Of a stretch of DNA of 64,000 nt, positions 40,296 through 48,424 are shown piece after piece. This stretch comes from a virus. A program made the translations under genes and the position numbers. The number at the start of each line of letters is the position of its first letter. Position 1 is the stretch's first letter. The DNA lies in the IMG/VR virus record IMGVR_UViG_3300025264_000007, positions 16,616-80,615 of that record. One strand, written 5' to 3'. The notes beneath the pieces were generated by a model. That model was not told the DNA's origin and made no database searches. It saw only the letters and a program-made list of their open reading frames with translations.

Positions 40296-40827
40296 TGCCG
40301 TCGTCTACCTCATCGCCATGAACATCCCAGCCCTTAGTGGTCTGGCGAGCAAATAGTTCCAGCTTTGCCTGGTCCGGAAACATTTCTTCAATTCTCTTTC
40401 TTACTTCCCCTGGCTTGGTGCTGTGTTTTTGGCGCATCTTCGATACCAGTTGTCGGATGTTCCGTGCCCCACGCGGTTGCGGGATCTTACCTCGCTTACC
40501 GATAAGGCACAGTTCGCACTGACTCATAGTATAAAAACCGGGATTCACTTTTTGTTTATCCCAAACAAAACCGACGGTCGCCCAGCTAAACCCCCACGCC
40601 TTCATGAGTTCAATGGCCTGGTCGAGGTGAGGATTGGTTGTCCACAAAAAAAGGAGACAATCCTCGTCGCAATGACGTGTGATATCGAGGCGTTTTAAAT
40701 CCTTAAGTTTGAGGCACTCATAATGACGCAGCGCGCCCCCGCTGTCGGGGCCGCCTTTACCCGTGTGCTGCAACTGCCCTTTGTAATCCCACGGGGGATC
40801 TGCGTAGATAATCTGATATTTTTTCAA
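40273..40827 (-). CDS. MT-A70-type N6-adenine methyltransferase
   Basis: 184 residues. 'IIYADPPWDYKG' has the MT-A70 DPPW motif (10-13); 'LFLWTTNPHLDQAIELMKAW', 'VWDKQK' and 'CELCLIGKRGK' follow the family order, and 'LELFARQTTKGWDVHGDE' is the closing block. It would methylate adenine in DNA, or possibly RNA. Fourth methyltransferase in the window. Overlaps DnaE by 4 nt. Confidence 0.88.
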   Translation of the reverse strand: MKKYQIIYADPPWDYKGQLQHTGKGGPDSGGALRHYECLKLKDLKRLDITRHCDEDCLLFLWTTNPHLDQAIELMKAWGFSWATVGFVWDKQKVNPGFYTMSQCELCLIGKRGKIPQPRGARNIRQLVSKMRQKHSTKPGEVRKRIEEMFPDQAKLELFARQTTKGWDVHGDEVDDGIDMAFHD

Positions 40828-43800
40828 GTCAACCTCCTAAAGGTTCTGCGGAGACTGCGAGTGCTAAATCCCCATTTATCACTGTGTTCTAGGTTGGCGA
40901 CGTAAACTTTATTCAAGGAAATCCTGTCGTTGTCTTTGACGCCCCAGCATCTAATGCGGGCATCAAAGGCGTTGCTGTCAGTCGTGTGGATAATCCAATA
41001 CGCTGCGCCGTTCTTTGTCTTCTTTACTTTTACTTCCCTCGGAATGAACCAGACCAGTTGAAGGTCGGGGTCATACTCGCTGATAGGTGGGCAGCCTCGT
41101 CCCATTAGATTGTCCTGAATCTCTTGTGGCATAATCTCGTGGATCGGAAAGATGCCAGTGAGAGAGGCGAAGTGTTCCAGCTTCTCTTCATCCGTGAAGT
41201 CTCCTTCGGGAGCGTAGAGTTCAATGTTATCCTCAAGGTTTTTCTCCTTGCGTGGCCGGTCAACTGCTACCGCTGACCAAAAGTGTCTGAGTCCTGTGAA
41301 CCTGTCATCCATCAACTCGTCAAGAGCTTTACTCCTGACCAGCACATCCAAGGCTTTCTTGTTGAGTTTGGAGTAGGTAATGTTCTCATGGAAAAGGAAC
41401 TCCTCAATCGTATTGAAGGGTCGGTTGTTGATAATCTGGTCTAGGGCGCTGTCGCCCAGACCTTTGATGCCGGCAAGCGGTTGAATTAATGTTTTGCCGT
41501 CGTCTCCAATTTCCCAGACTCGTCCTGATCTATTAATGCTGGGTGGCTCTATCTCAAACCCAAAGGCTTTGGCGGTGTTGATAGCGCCAGCCTTCTTGTC
41601 CTCTGGTTCCTTGTCCAAGAACGCAGCCATCCACTCAACGGGATAATAATAACTAAGCCACGCACACTGGAATGACACCGCTCCGTAAGATACAGCGTGT
41701 GACAAGTTGAAGCCATATCCGGAGAAGTATTCCATGTTGGCCCACTGTTTATCGGCCACCTGTTGGGATAGCCCATGCTCGGCACAACCTGCTACGAACT
41801 TTTTATAAATCTTGTCTCTTACTTTATCTTTTCCTGTCCCCTTTTTCGTCAGAACTTTACGGAGGAGGTTGCCCTCGTCCAGAGAAATATCCTTGCCGAG
41901 CTTGTGAGCTAGCATCGCCAACTGTTCTTGGAAGACCAGTAGTCCGTGAGTCTCGCCCAAAACTTCTTTAATGATTGGGTGGTCGTAATAAACTTGGCTC
42001 GGGTTGGTCTTGTTGGCAACATAGAGACTATGCGCCTTAGCGGATAAAGGTCCCGGTCTGAAGATAGCTGTGACCGCTGCGAAGTCTAGTAACGATGTGG
42101 GCTCTGCTTCTTGGCAGAACCGTTGTGCTCCGCCGTTGGTCATCTGGAAGATGCCAGCCCACTTGCCTTTGTGAAAAACCTCTCGCCAGACTTCTTGGTT
42201 GTCAAAATCAATTGCGTCGGGATGGAGATGAGCATTATAATAATCTCTGACCTGTTCAAATGTCGGCTCTTCAATCCCTTCGTGTCGTTTTAATATATGT
42301 CGGATGGCTCCCGAAATCATACGGAGAGTTGATAGTCCGAGCAGGTCGAATTTAATGAAGCCGAGTGGCTCAAGGTGGCGAACGTTCTGGCCTTCACTCC
42401 ACGGGGTCTGGATGACTCCGCCGGAATTGATGAGCGGCATATGTTTGTCAAGGTCCTCTGCTACAACCACGCCGCCAGCGTGTCGTGATATGCTCCGCAT
42501 ATTGCCGAACAGATTATCAACGTGAGTCTCAATATGAGGATACTTTTGGAAGAAGTCTTGGAGGGTTTCACTGTATTCTTTTACCTCCGTAAATGTTGGG
42601 GTATAGACGCCAGCGATTTGACCGTGCGCTTTCTTGGCTAGAGGTGTGGCTTCGCTCATCATAACACCAGTGACCTTGTTGACTTCCATAAACGGAATGT
42701 CATAGAACTTGCCAATGTCTTTGATGAGAGAGCGGAGTTGAAGCGTATTGAAGTTGCTGATGGGGACGACCGTTGTCTTTCCCCAGTCTTCTGCTAGTTG
42801 CTCCTTCAAAGCCATTGGCTCCTCAACATCAAAGTCAATGTCCGGGTAGCCTTTGCCGCCCTTGGTTAAGAACCTCTCAAACTGTAGGTCGTATTTGATG
42901 GGGTCAATCTGAGTAATGTCTAGAACATATGACAGGAGGGAGCCAGCGGCTGAACCTCGTCCAAGTCCTACCAACATTTCCTCCTGGGCTTTATCACTGA
43001 TAGCTTTCATCGTCAGAAAATACTGGGCGAACCCTCGGTCCTTGATGATTCCTAGTTCATATTTAAGACGCTCCACATACTCGGGGTCTGTGATATTCTT
43101 TTCTTTCATTCCCGCCAAGGCGTCTTGGGTCAGAGCTTGGATGGCTGTCTTGCCTTTGGGCACCACGAATTCTGGGAGGCGTACTTCACTGCCCGGAAGG
43201 AAATCTTCACAGCGATCAAAAGCGATGTGATGGGTGCGTTCAATGCTGTCACGGATGGCGGTATCATCATAACTGATACGGTGCTTGGCTGAATATCGTT
43301 TGTAACTCTCCCACATCTGGTCCCCATTTTTGGGATAGAGTTCGTAGCCGACTTCATCAACCGTCTCGGGAAGACCGTTGTCGCCGTCAGCCCACGCTGG
43401 AACTTTGCCGCCCCAGCCGATGCGCTTATACATCTCTCGGTCTTTCCAAAGTTCTGGTCGGGGGTAGTGACTGTCGGCAGTGCTGATAATCTCTACGCCC
43501 ATTTCCATACAGGCTTGGATAATATAATTGTTGCCTTCGTGCTGTTCCTTGATATCGTTCCATTGAACCTCTCCGTAGAAGCGGTCGCCAAAGATTTCTT
43601 TGAACTGGGCGATTGTGTCCCGCATCGCTGAAAGAACGTGGTCTGGGCTCTTGTCTCTGTTCTTCCAGAAGTCTGCGAACAAAGGACCAGACATACAGGC
43701 GCTGCTGATGATGAGCCCCTCATTGTATTTGTCCAGCATCTCAAAATCCATACGAGGATAACGATAAAAGTTTTCAGGTTGGTAGCTGTTGGATACCAAC

Positions 43801-44237
43801 TGGAAAAGATTGTTGAGACCTGTCTGGTTCTGCGCAACCATCACAAGGTGGTTGCGGCTATTGAGAGGATTAAATTTCTTTTGTCGGTCCTCATCTTCAA
43901 TGACCATTCCATACTCTTCTTTTTTTTGTTTCTTCTTGGAGTTGGCCTTGTGTTCTTCATACATTGTGCGCCACTTACGATGGGACTTGATGAAGTAGGA
44001 TTCACATCCGTAGATGGCTCGGAAGTCTTTGCCGTCTGCCTTCATTTGCTTCAAGTGTTCCACCTGAAATGACAAGCCGTTCATGTGACCGTGGTCGGTG
44101 AGAGCGTGGGCATTCATCCCGTTCTCGTAGGCGAAATCCATATGTTCGCCTGGCATCCCCAATCCGTCAAAGGGGGAGAGCCCAGAGTGTGCATGAAGAC
44201 CCACAAATGGGATCTTGCTTACAATCCGTTCAGACAT
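40824..44237 (-). CDS. dnaE: DNA polymerase III alpha subunit (DnaE-type)
   Basis: 1137 residues from 'MSERIVSKIPFVGLHAHSGL'; a TTG six bases earlier is less likely since AAAGG fits the ATG. N-terminal PHP domain ('LHAHSGLSPFDGL', 'ALTDHGH'), palm with 'GRGSAAGSLLSYVLDIT' and catalytic 'PDIDFDVEEP', fingers ('YGAVSFQCAWLSYYYP'), helix-hairpin region ('IKGLGDSALDQIINN') and a C-terminal OB fold ('PREVKVKKTKNGAAYWIIH'). C-family replicases are uncommon in T4-like phages, which use B-family gp43. No clamp or clamp loader lies in the window. Own promoter just downstream of a terminator. Confidence 0.95.
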   Translation of the reverse strand: MSERIVSKIPFVGLHAHSGLSPFDGLGMPGEHMDFAYENGMNAHALTDHGHMNGLSFQVEHLKQMKADGKDFRAIYGCESYFIKSHRKWRTMYEEHKANSKKKQKKEEYGMVIEDEDRQKKFNPLNSRNHLVMVAQNQTGLNNLFQLVSNSYQPENFYRYPRMDFEMLDKYNEGLIISSACMSGPLFADFWKNRDKSPDHVLSAMRDTIAQFKEIFGDRFYGEVQWNDIKEQHEGNNYIIQACMEMGVEIISTADSHYPRPELWKDREMYKRIGWGGKVPAWADGDNGLPETVDEVGYELYPKNGDQMWESYKRYSAKHRISYDDTAIRDSIERTHHIAFDRCEDFLPGSEVRLPEFVVPKGKTAIQALTQDALAGMKEKNITDPEYVERLKYELGIIKDRGFAQYFLTMKAISDKAQEEMLVGLGRGSAAGSLLSYVLDITQIDPIKYDLQFERFLTKGGKGYPDIDFDVEEPMALKEQLAEDWGKTTVVPISNFNTLQLRSLIKDIGKFYDIPFMEVNKVTGVMMSEATPLAKKAHGQIAGVYTPTFTEVKEYSETLQDFFQKYPHIETHVDNLFGNMRSISRHAGGVVVAEDLDKHMPLINSGGVIQTPWSEGQNVRHLEPLGFIKFDLLGLSTLRMISGAIRHILKRHEGIEEPTFEQVRDYYNAHLHPDAIDFDNQEVWREVFHKGKWAGIFQMTNGGAQRFCQEAEPTSLLDFAAVTAIFRPGPLSAKAHSLYVANKTNPSQVYYDHPIIKEVLGETHGLLVFQEQLAMLAHKLGKDISLDEGNLLRKVLTKKGTGKDKVRDKIYKKFVAGCAEHGLSQQVADKQWANMEYFSGYGFNLSHAVSYGAVSFQCAWLSYYYPVEWMAAFLDKEPEDKKAGAINTAKAFGFEIEPPSINRSGRVWEIGDDGKTLIQPLAGIKGLGDSALDQIINNRPFNTIEEFLFHENITYSKLNKKALDVLVRSKALDELMDDRFTGLRHFWSAVAVDRPRKEKNLEDNIELYAPEGDFTDEEKLEHFASLTGIFPIHEIMPQEIQDNLMGRGCPPISEYDPDLQLVWFIPREVKVKKTKNGAAYWIIHTTDSNAFDARIRCWGVKDNDRISLNKVYVANLEHSDKWGFSTRSLRRTFRRLT

Positions 44238-44265
44238 TAGCAACCTTTCTGTTTAGTATGCTTCT

Positions 44266-44293
44266 AGTATACATCAAAATAAGAAAATTTCAA
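44266..44293 (-). promoter_or_regulatory. Sigma70-type promoter for DnaE
   Basis: Minus-strand ACTTGAAA, 16 nt, TATACT, 29 nt upstream of the DnaE ATG and directly after the terminator at 44296-44326. Confidence 0.65.
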
Positions 44294-44295
44294 GT

Positions 44296-44326
44296 AAAAA
44301 ATGAGCGGGGTACCCCCTCCCCGCTC
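44296..44326 (-). terminator. Rho-independent terminator
   Basis: Stem GAGCGGGG/CCCCGCTC with 8-nt loop, then ATTTTTT on the minus strand. It ends the transcript of 44733-44377 and insulates the DnaE promoter. Confidence 0.8.
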
Positions 44327-44376
44327 GCCACCCGCCGTAACAGGGAACACCAATTACCTCTAAATAGTAATCCGCG

Positions 44377-44733
44377 TCACGCTTCGGCGGTGCTTTCTTC
44401 ATCAAGGGGGCTCCCGTATACATCCTTGTGCCCGTCCTGGTAAGTAATGATGGTTCGATTAGCTGGGTGTGGTTCAATGTGAACCTTCACAAAATCGCTC
44501 ATACTATCAAAGATGGCAATACCTCCACGGGGCGGTGGGTACAGCCAATGAACAACACACTGTCCAGTCGCCATGACGACGCCTTCAATAACGACGCCGT
44601 CGCCGGAGACTCCGGTCTCATCATGCTGGCGGAATACTGTAAAACTGGTAATCCCTCGTGGTGCCAGCTTTGAAGGTGGCTTGGGGATTAAGTCGTCAGC
44701 AACCTCTTCAGCCGTTTTCTGTTCTTCGCTCAT
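44377..44733 (-). CDS. Small beta-rich phage protein
   Basis: 118 residues from 'MSEEQKTAEEVADDLIPKPP' (GGAG upstream). 'FTVFRQHDETGVSGDGVVIE', 'GVVMATGQCVVHWLYPP' and 'GIAIFDSMSDFVKVHI' recall a common small phage protein with an SH3-like core, of unknown role. Confidence 0.5.
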   Translation of the reverse strand: MSEEQKTAEEVADDLIPKPPSKLAPRGITSFTVFRQHDETGVSGDGVVIEGVVMATGQCVVHWLYPPPRGGIAIFDSMSDFVKVHIEPHPANRTIITYQDGHKDVYGSPLDEESTAEA

Positions 44734-45022
44734 TTTGATATTCTCCGTAAGCATTCAAAACATTCTCTAACCACTGGGTGCTTACTGGCGTAAGCCAGTC
44801 TACCCGAATCTCTTCAGGCTCCCGATAGGAGGATCTCATTTTTTTATCCCAGGCAATCTTGGCAATATGAATGTCGTCTTCCAGCCAGTTAACTTTGCAA
44901 TAAGCCCAGCCGTGGTCGCCGATTCGTTTGGAACGCACGACGCCTAGGCGCAAAAGTTTGTGGTGCATGTTCATTACAAATGTTCCCACATGAATTCCGT
45001 AGGGTTCGTCTTTTAATCTCAT
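44708..45022 (-). CDS. GDLV-family SH3/KOW-like protein with C-terminal helix
   Basis: 104 residues: 'IHVGTFVMNMHHKLLRLGVV', 'WAYCKVNWLEDD', 'EEIRVDWLTPVS', then a helix 'QWLENVLNAYGEYQNE'. Same core as the array with an extra tail. Overlaps the next gene by 26 nt. Confidence 0.5.
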   Translation of the reverse strand: MRLKDEPYGIHVGTFVMNMHHKLLRLGVVRSKRIGDHGWAYCKVNWLEDDIHIAKIAWDKKMRSSYREPEEIRVDWLTPVSTQWLENVLNAYGEYQNERRTENG

Positions 45023-45036
45023 TGTTCTACCTTTCT

Positions 45037-45549
45037 TTACTCGCCCTCTAATTGGGCTTGTTCGTCTTCGCCGACTCTGGTGGCTTCATAGGGAATGAAA
45101 AGAGATACCACATCAAAGCCGGACAACGAATAAAAAATGCCGTCATAACTTTCTCGGATATGCTCTAGCATATCGTTCCATTCCATTCCTTTGCGCAATC
45201 CATAGACACGATGGCGGTGCATCTCCTTGTGACCCTCGGGGTCGTTGCGAAAATCATAGATGCGATTAGCGAGAATCGTTGCTTGGTAAAGATACCGTCC
45301 TGACGACACTTGTCTTTCCTTCTGTTCCAAATCTACATACCAAAATGTTCTGGGCACCGTACTTGTTTCATACTCTCTCATAGAAAACGAACTTCTTTTA
45401 GCTTTGTCGGCAAAATATTTGGGGTCTACTATAATCTCTTCTTGGTTTGTGGGGGCATAATGGTATAGGGTGAGGGTACCCCCTCTGTCGTAGCGATTCA
45501 TCTGGGCCTCACTGAGGAACTCTTTAAAATCTTTAATAAGTTTTTTCAT
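45037..45549 (-). CDS. Candidate packaged protein, possible ADP-ribosyltransferase-like
   Basis: 170 residues. The N-terminus 'MKKLIKDFKEFLSEAQMNRY' is very like T4 capsid-targeting peptides (short amphipathic helix ending LxE, then small residue). The body has 'LTLYHYAPTNQEEIIVDPKY' and 'VPRTFWYVDLEQ', which loosely resembles the first strand and aromatic turn of ADP-ribosyltransferase folds; the key Glu is not certain. If packaged, it would enter with the DNA, like T4 Alt. Function remains a hypothesis. Confidence 0.45.
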   Translation of the reverse strand: MKKLIKDFKEFLSEAQMNRYDRGGTLTLYHYAPTNQEEIIVDPKYFADKAKRSSFSMREYETSTVPRTFWYVDLEQKERQVSSGRYLYQATILANRIYDFRNDPEGHKEMHRHRVYGLRKGMEWNDMLEHIRESYDGIFYSLSGFDVVSLFIPYEATRVGEDEQAQLEGE

Positions 45550-46244
45550 AAATTCTTTTTTAGTTCCCGAAGTTTGAGACGCAGGATTTGGCGATGGTGC
45601 CAGCGGGACTTGGGTGTCCTGTTGGTATCCAGAGAGTATCCAATTCTGTTATTGATTTCCTTTATCAAAGTTTTATTAGTCTTTCGCTGTTGCGCTGTTA
45701 AACTGGGAAGGTCGTAATCATATTCATGACCTTCTTCCATTTCATATTGGTCGTCAAAGAAGGGAATATAAAATTTACGAGCGGCTGACTGCCGTTCTTG
45801 AGAGAAGAAATCTTCGCGCGACTGAACTTCTTCGTCGAACAAGACTGCATCTCTCTTCTGCATCGTCTGGTCGCCCTCGATGTATTCAAAAACAAACCGG
45901 TTTTCCTCCGTCTTCTCCCCCCAAATGACTGACTCTTGGTTAAAATATTTGCCAGCCTCAACCATATCTTCACGGCTGATATTGGGTATCATCATAGAAC
46001 GCTCCTTGCTACCGAACTTTCCACGAATGCGGATAGGTCCATAGCCCCTCTCTCGAAACCAAGCCATCAATTCTTTGTTAAGTTCTCGGTTTTCTTTGGA
46101 GGATAATTTTTGAGCCATTGGGTTTTCGCCGGTCATAAAGCCGACCGTATCTACCGAGGCTACTTTACCCTGTAGGATATTCTTGATCCGGTTAAACCCA
46201 GATTCATTCAAGAACTTTTTCCACTCTGTCAATAAACTTTTCAC
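45546..46244 (-). CDS. DUF3293-like protein with packaging-type N-terminus
   Basis: 232 residues. N-terminus 'MKSLLTEWKKFLNESGFNRI' matches the LxE targeting form of its downstream neighbour. Residues 30-110 ('TGENPMAQKLSSKENRELNK', 'GKFGSKERSMMIPN', 'GKYFNQESVIWGE') fit the DUF3293 pattern (x-NP, ENR, G...E.S, QxSV). Basic C-terminus. Probably an internal head protein; coupled to the next by ATGA overlap. Confidence 0.5.
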   Translation of the reverse strand: MKSLLTEWKKFLNESGFNRIKNILQGKVASVDTVGFMTGENPMAQKLSSKENRELNKELMAWFRERGYGPIRIRGKFGSKERSMMIPNISREDMVEAGKYFNQESVIWGEKTEENRFVFEYIEGDQTMQKRDAVLFDEEVQSREDFFSQERQSAARKFYIPFFDDQYEMEEGHEYDYDLPSLTAQQRKTNKTLIKEINNRIGYSLDTNRTPKSRWHHRQILRLKLRELKKNL

Positions 46245-46248
46245 TTAT

Positions 46249-46500
46249 TTACTCCACGCAAATGAGGTGATTTTCTCCGATAAAAATATATTCATGGCCC
46301 TCGACCTTAACCGTCTCCATCCCAAACGCATGAAACACGATCTTTTTATCCGTAAGGTCGGAGGAGCAATCATCAGCACAAGCGATAACCCTAGCGGTTA
46401 GAAACTCGGCTGCCTGTTCTTCAACCGGAACGAAAAAAACCCCCTCCTTTTTTTTCTCTTTTATTACCTCAATAAGTAGTCTGCGGTTTAGCGGTTTCAT
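46249..46500 (-). CDS. groES: GroES-like co-chaperonin
   Basis: 83 residues from 'MKPLNRRLLIEVIKEKKKEG' (GGAG 5 nt upstream of this ATG). The layout follows GroES: 'PLNRRLLIE' start, a loop at 'GVFFVPVEEQAAEF' where the mobile loop sits, 'ARVIACADD', 'KKIVFHAFGMETVKVEGHEY' and 'FIGENHLICV'. The mobile loop is shorter and lacks GGIVL. It would cap a GroEL ring, either the phage GroEL at 21567-23153 or the host's, as T4 gp31 does. Confidence 0.82.
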   Translation of the reverse strand: MKPLNRRLLIEVIKEKKKEGVFFVPVEEQAAEFLTARVIACADDCSSDLTDKKIVFHAFGMETVKVEGHEYIFIGENHLICVE

Positions 46501-46527
46501 CATAGCTCCGTTCGATACTCTGATATC

Positions 46528-46556
46528 ATCATATTATATGTTGACGTTTTTGTCAA
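46528..46556 (-). promoter_or_regulatory. Sigma70-type promoter for GroES
   Basis: Minus-strand ACTTGACA, 17 nt, TATGAT, overlapping the stop of the reductase gene. Confidence 0.6.
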
Positions 46557-48424
46557 GTAATTTCACACTCACCGCCGGCACACGCTGCCTCCCCCTTAAG
46601 GTCGGTGTTATCATCTTCTTCCACAATCGTCGTAAGATCAACGGTGGCAAGCTTTTTCATCATCACGGTATATTTTTCCTCTGAACAATCTTCAAAGGGG
46701 GGTTGGCAATAAGTTCCTCCGTTATGGGGAAGGACACTCAGTCCGTTATAATGATTGCGATTGTCCCACATCCATTCCCCAGCATCGATCCACTCGTTCT
46801 CATGCAGGGAGATGGTGGCAGAGACGTTGTGTCCGTTTTGACCTGAGCGTTTGCCTGGGCTAACCCATTCTTGTGTTATTTTCTTTACTCGTCGCAAAAG
46901 TTGGAAGGCAGATTCCGTGCGGAGGATGGCCCCTTCGGGAGCCTTCTGGGGCACCGAGATGACGGCTGTATCGTGGGGGCGGAAGAACTCGTCTTCCACC
47001 AACTCCGGGTGGTGAATTGCTAGGTGCCAATAAATTGGCTCATTTTTGCCAACCCTAATGCGGCGAATATAATAATCATTGTGCCAAGCATGAATGCCGC
47101 TAGAGGTTCCCAGGGTCAAACTAGTGGTTCCTGCGGGCTTTACGCAGGTTGTGCGGGCAGCGTGATTGATACTTATAAGATCAGCAACTCGGGCATTTTC
47201 TGCCTTGACTGCTCGGGCCGCTGCCGTCAAATCTATGTCGTCTTGGAGAACTCTTCCTGATGCAATGCCTGTCATTGACACACCGATGAGAGCATCCTTT
47301 TCGGTGTTGCGCTGCCAGATGTTGCGAAGGTAATGAAAGTCGGTGTATCCCGCTTGAAGAGTGCCGATAAAAGCGGCGGCCTTCATCCGCTGTTCTAGGT
47401 CACGCTGGTCGATGATGTTGCTGACGTTAACTTCAGTGAGGTTGCAGAACTGGAAGGGGCGTAAACCAATCTCACAACAAGGGTTGGTTCCCCAATCCTT
47501 GTCATTAGAGAGATAGATTCCCGGTTCGCCAGCGTTGGAGGCTTCAACGCGCTTCCATATATCTAGGAAAAAATCTTTTGTTATCCTGTGCCGCAAGAGA
47601 ACAGCCGAGTTGTTGGCTCGACCTCGTTGAGAATTAGTCTCCCACCAGTTGCCAGTCTTGCAAGCAATCATCTCGTTGTCGCAGGCAGAGAACAATGATA
47701 TAAGGGCGGCACGCCGGATGCCTCCTGCCAAAACTGCATCGGCGATGTGACAGATTATGTCATGAACCTCGATGGGAGCTAGCTTATCTCCATCACTCTT
47801 TTGGGCTAGAACACCCTCCACTTTTACCAGGCACTCGCGCAAGGGCTGCGATCCAGGGGCTTTGCCGCCCGACGTTACCAGGCGAGCGCCTTTAGGGCGA
47901 ATATCACTAAAATCAAATCGTAGTTTAGAGCCGCCGCGGAAGTAGCTGCGCACAAGATATTTAACAGCGTCGGCCCATCCTTCAATACTATCACTTATTA
48001 AATACCTCCGCGTTCTTTCAGGATTAGGTTTTCTAATCTCGGCAAGTTGCTCAACGTGATGTTTCTGAACAGAGTATCCTACACCAGTTCCGCCGAGGAG
48101 GAGGAACATGATCTCTCCAAATACTCGCCAGTCATCTACAGGCGCATAAGCACAATTGAATACGCGGTTGGGAGAGATCTCAATGGGTTTCCCTGCAAAT
48201 TGCATGGAGCGCATAGAGGGGAGCACCTTCTTCTCGTAAACAAATTCATAAGCTTTCTTAATCTCAGCCTTCAAGGGGGGATACTTTTTCATGTGCATCT
48301 TCATGTTACGACTCACTAACTCATCCCAAGTTTCCCGGCGGTTCTTCTTGGGAAGATACCGCGCATACTTCATGTATACCGTAATGTCGGATAGTATCTG
48401 GGTTGATAGGTCTTGGTCGTTCAT
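46553..48424 (-). CDS. Class II (B12-dependent) ribonucleotide reductase, RTPR-like
   Basis: 623 residues. Matches the monomeric adenosylcobalamin-dependent reductase: 'LPSMRSMQFAGKPIE', 'NCAYAPVDDWRVFGEIMFLL', 'GGTGVGYSVQKH', active-site 'NPCCEIGL' with 'QFCNLTEVNVS', 'CVKPAGTTSLTLGTSSGIH', and a C-terminal 'CAGGEC' redox pair. It makes dNTPs from ribonucleotides without oxygen or a second subunit, but needs host B12. Glutaredoxin at 18084 could help re-reduce it. ATGA overlap with the helicase gene upstream. Confidence 0.93.
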   Translation of the reverse strand: MNDQDLSTQILSDITVYMKYARYLPKKNRRETWDELVSRNMKMHMKKYPPLKAEIKKAYEFVYEKKVLPSMRSMQFAGKPIEISPNRVFNCAYAPVDDWRVFGEIMFLLLGGTGVGYSVQKHHVEQLAEIRKPNPERTRRYLISDSIEGWADAVKYLVRSYFRGGSKLRFDFSDIRPKGARLVTSGGKAPGSQPLRECLVKVEGVLAQKSDGDKLAPIEVHDIICHIADAVLAGGIRRAALISLFSACDNEMIACKTGNWWETNSQRGRANNSAVLLRHRITKDFFLDIWKRVEASNAGEPGIYLSNDKDWGTNPCCEIGLRPFQFCNLTEVNVSNIIDQRDLEQRMKAAAFIGTLQAGYTDFHYLRNIWQRNTEKDALIGVSMTGIASGRVLQDDIDLTAAARAVKAENARVADLISINHAARTTCVKPAGTTSLTLGTSSGIHAWHNDYYIRRIRVGKNEPIYWHLAIHHPELVEDEFFRPHDTAVISVPQKAPEGAILRTESAFQLLRRVKKITQEWVSPGKRSGQNGHNVSATISLHENEWIDAGEWMWDNRNHYNGLSVLPHNGGTYCQPPFEDCSEEKYTVMMKKLATVDLTTIVEEDDNTDLKGEAACAGGECEIT

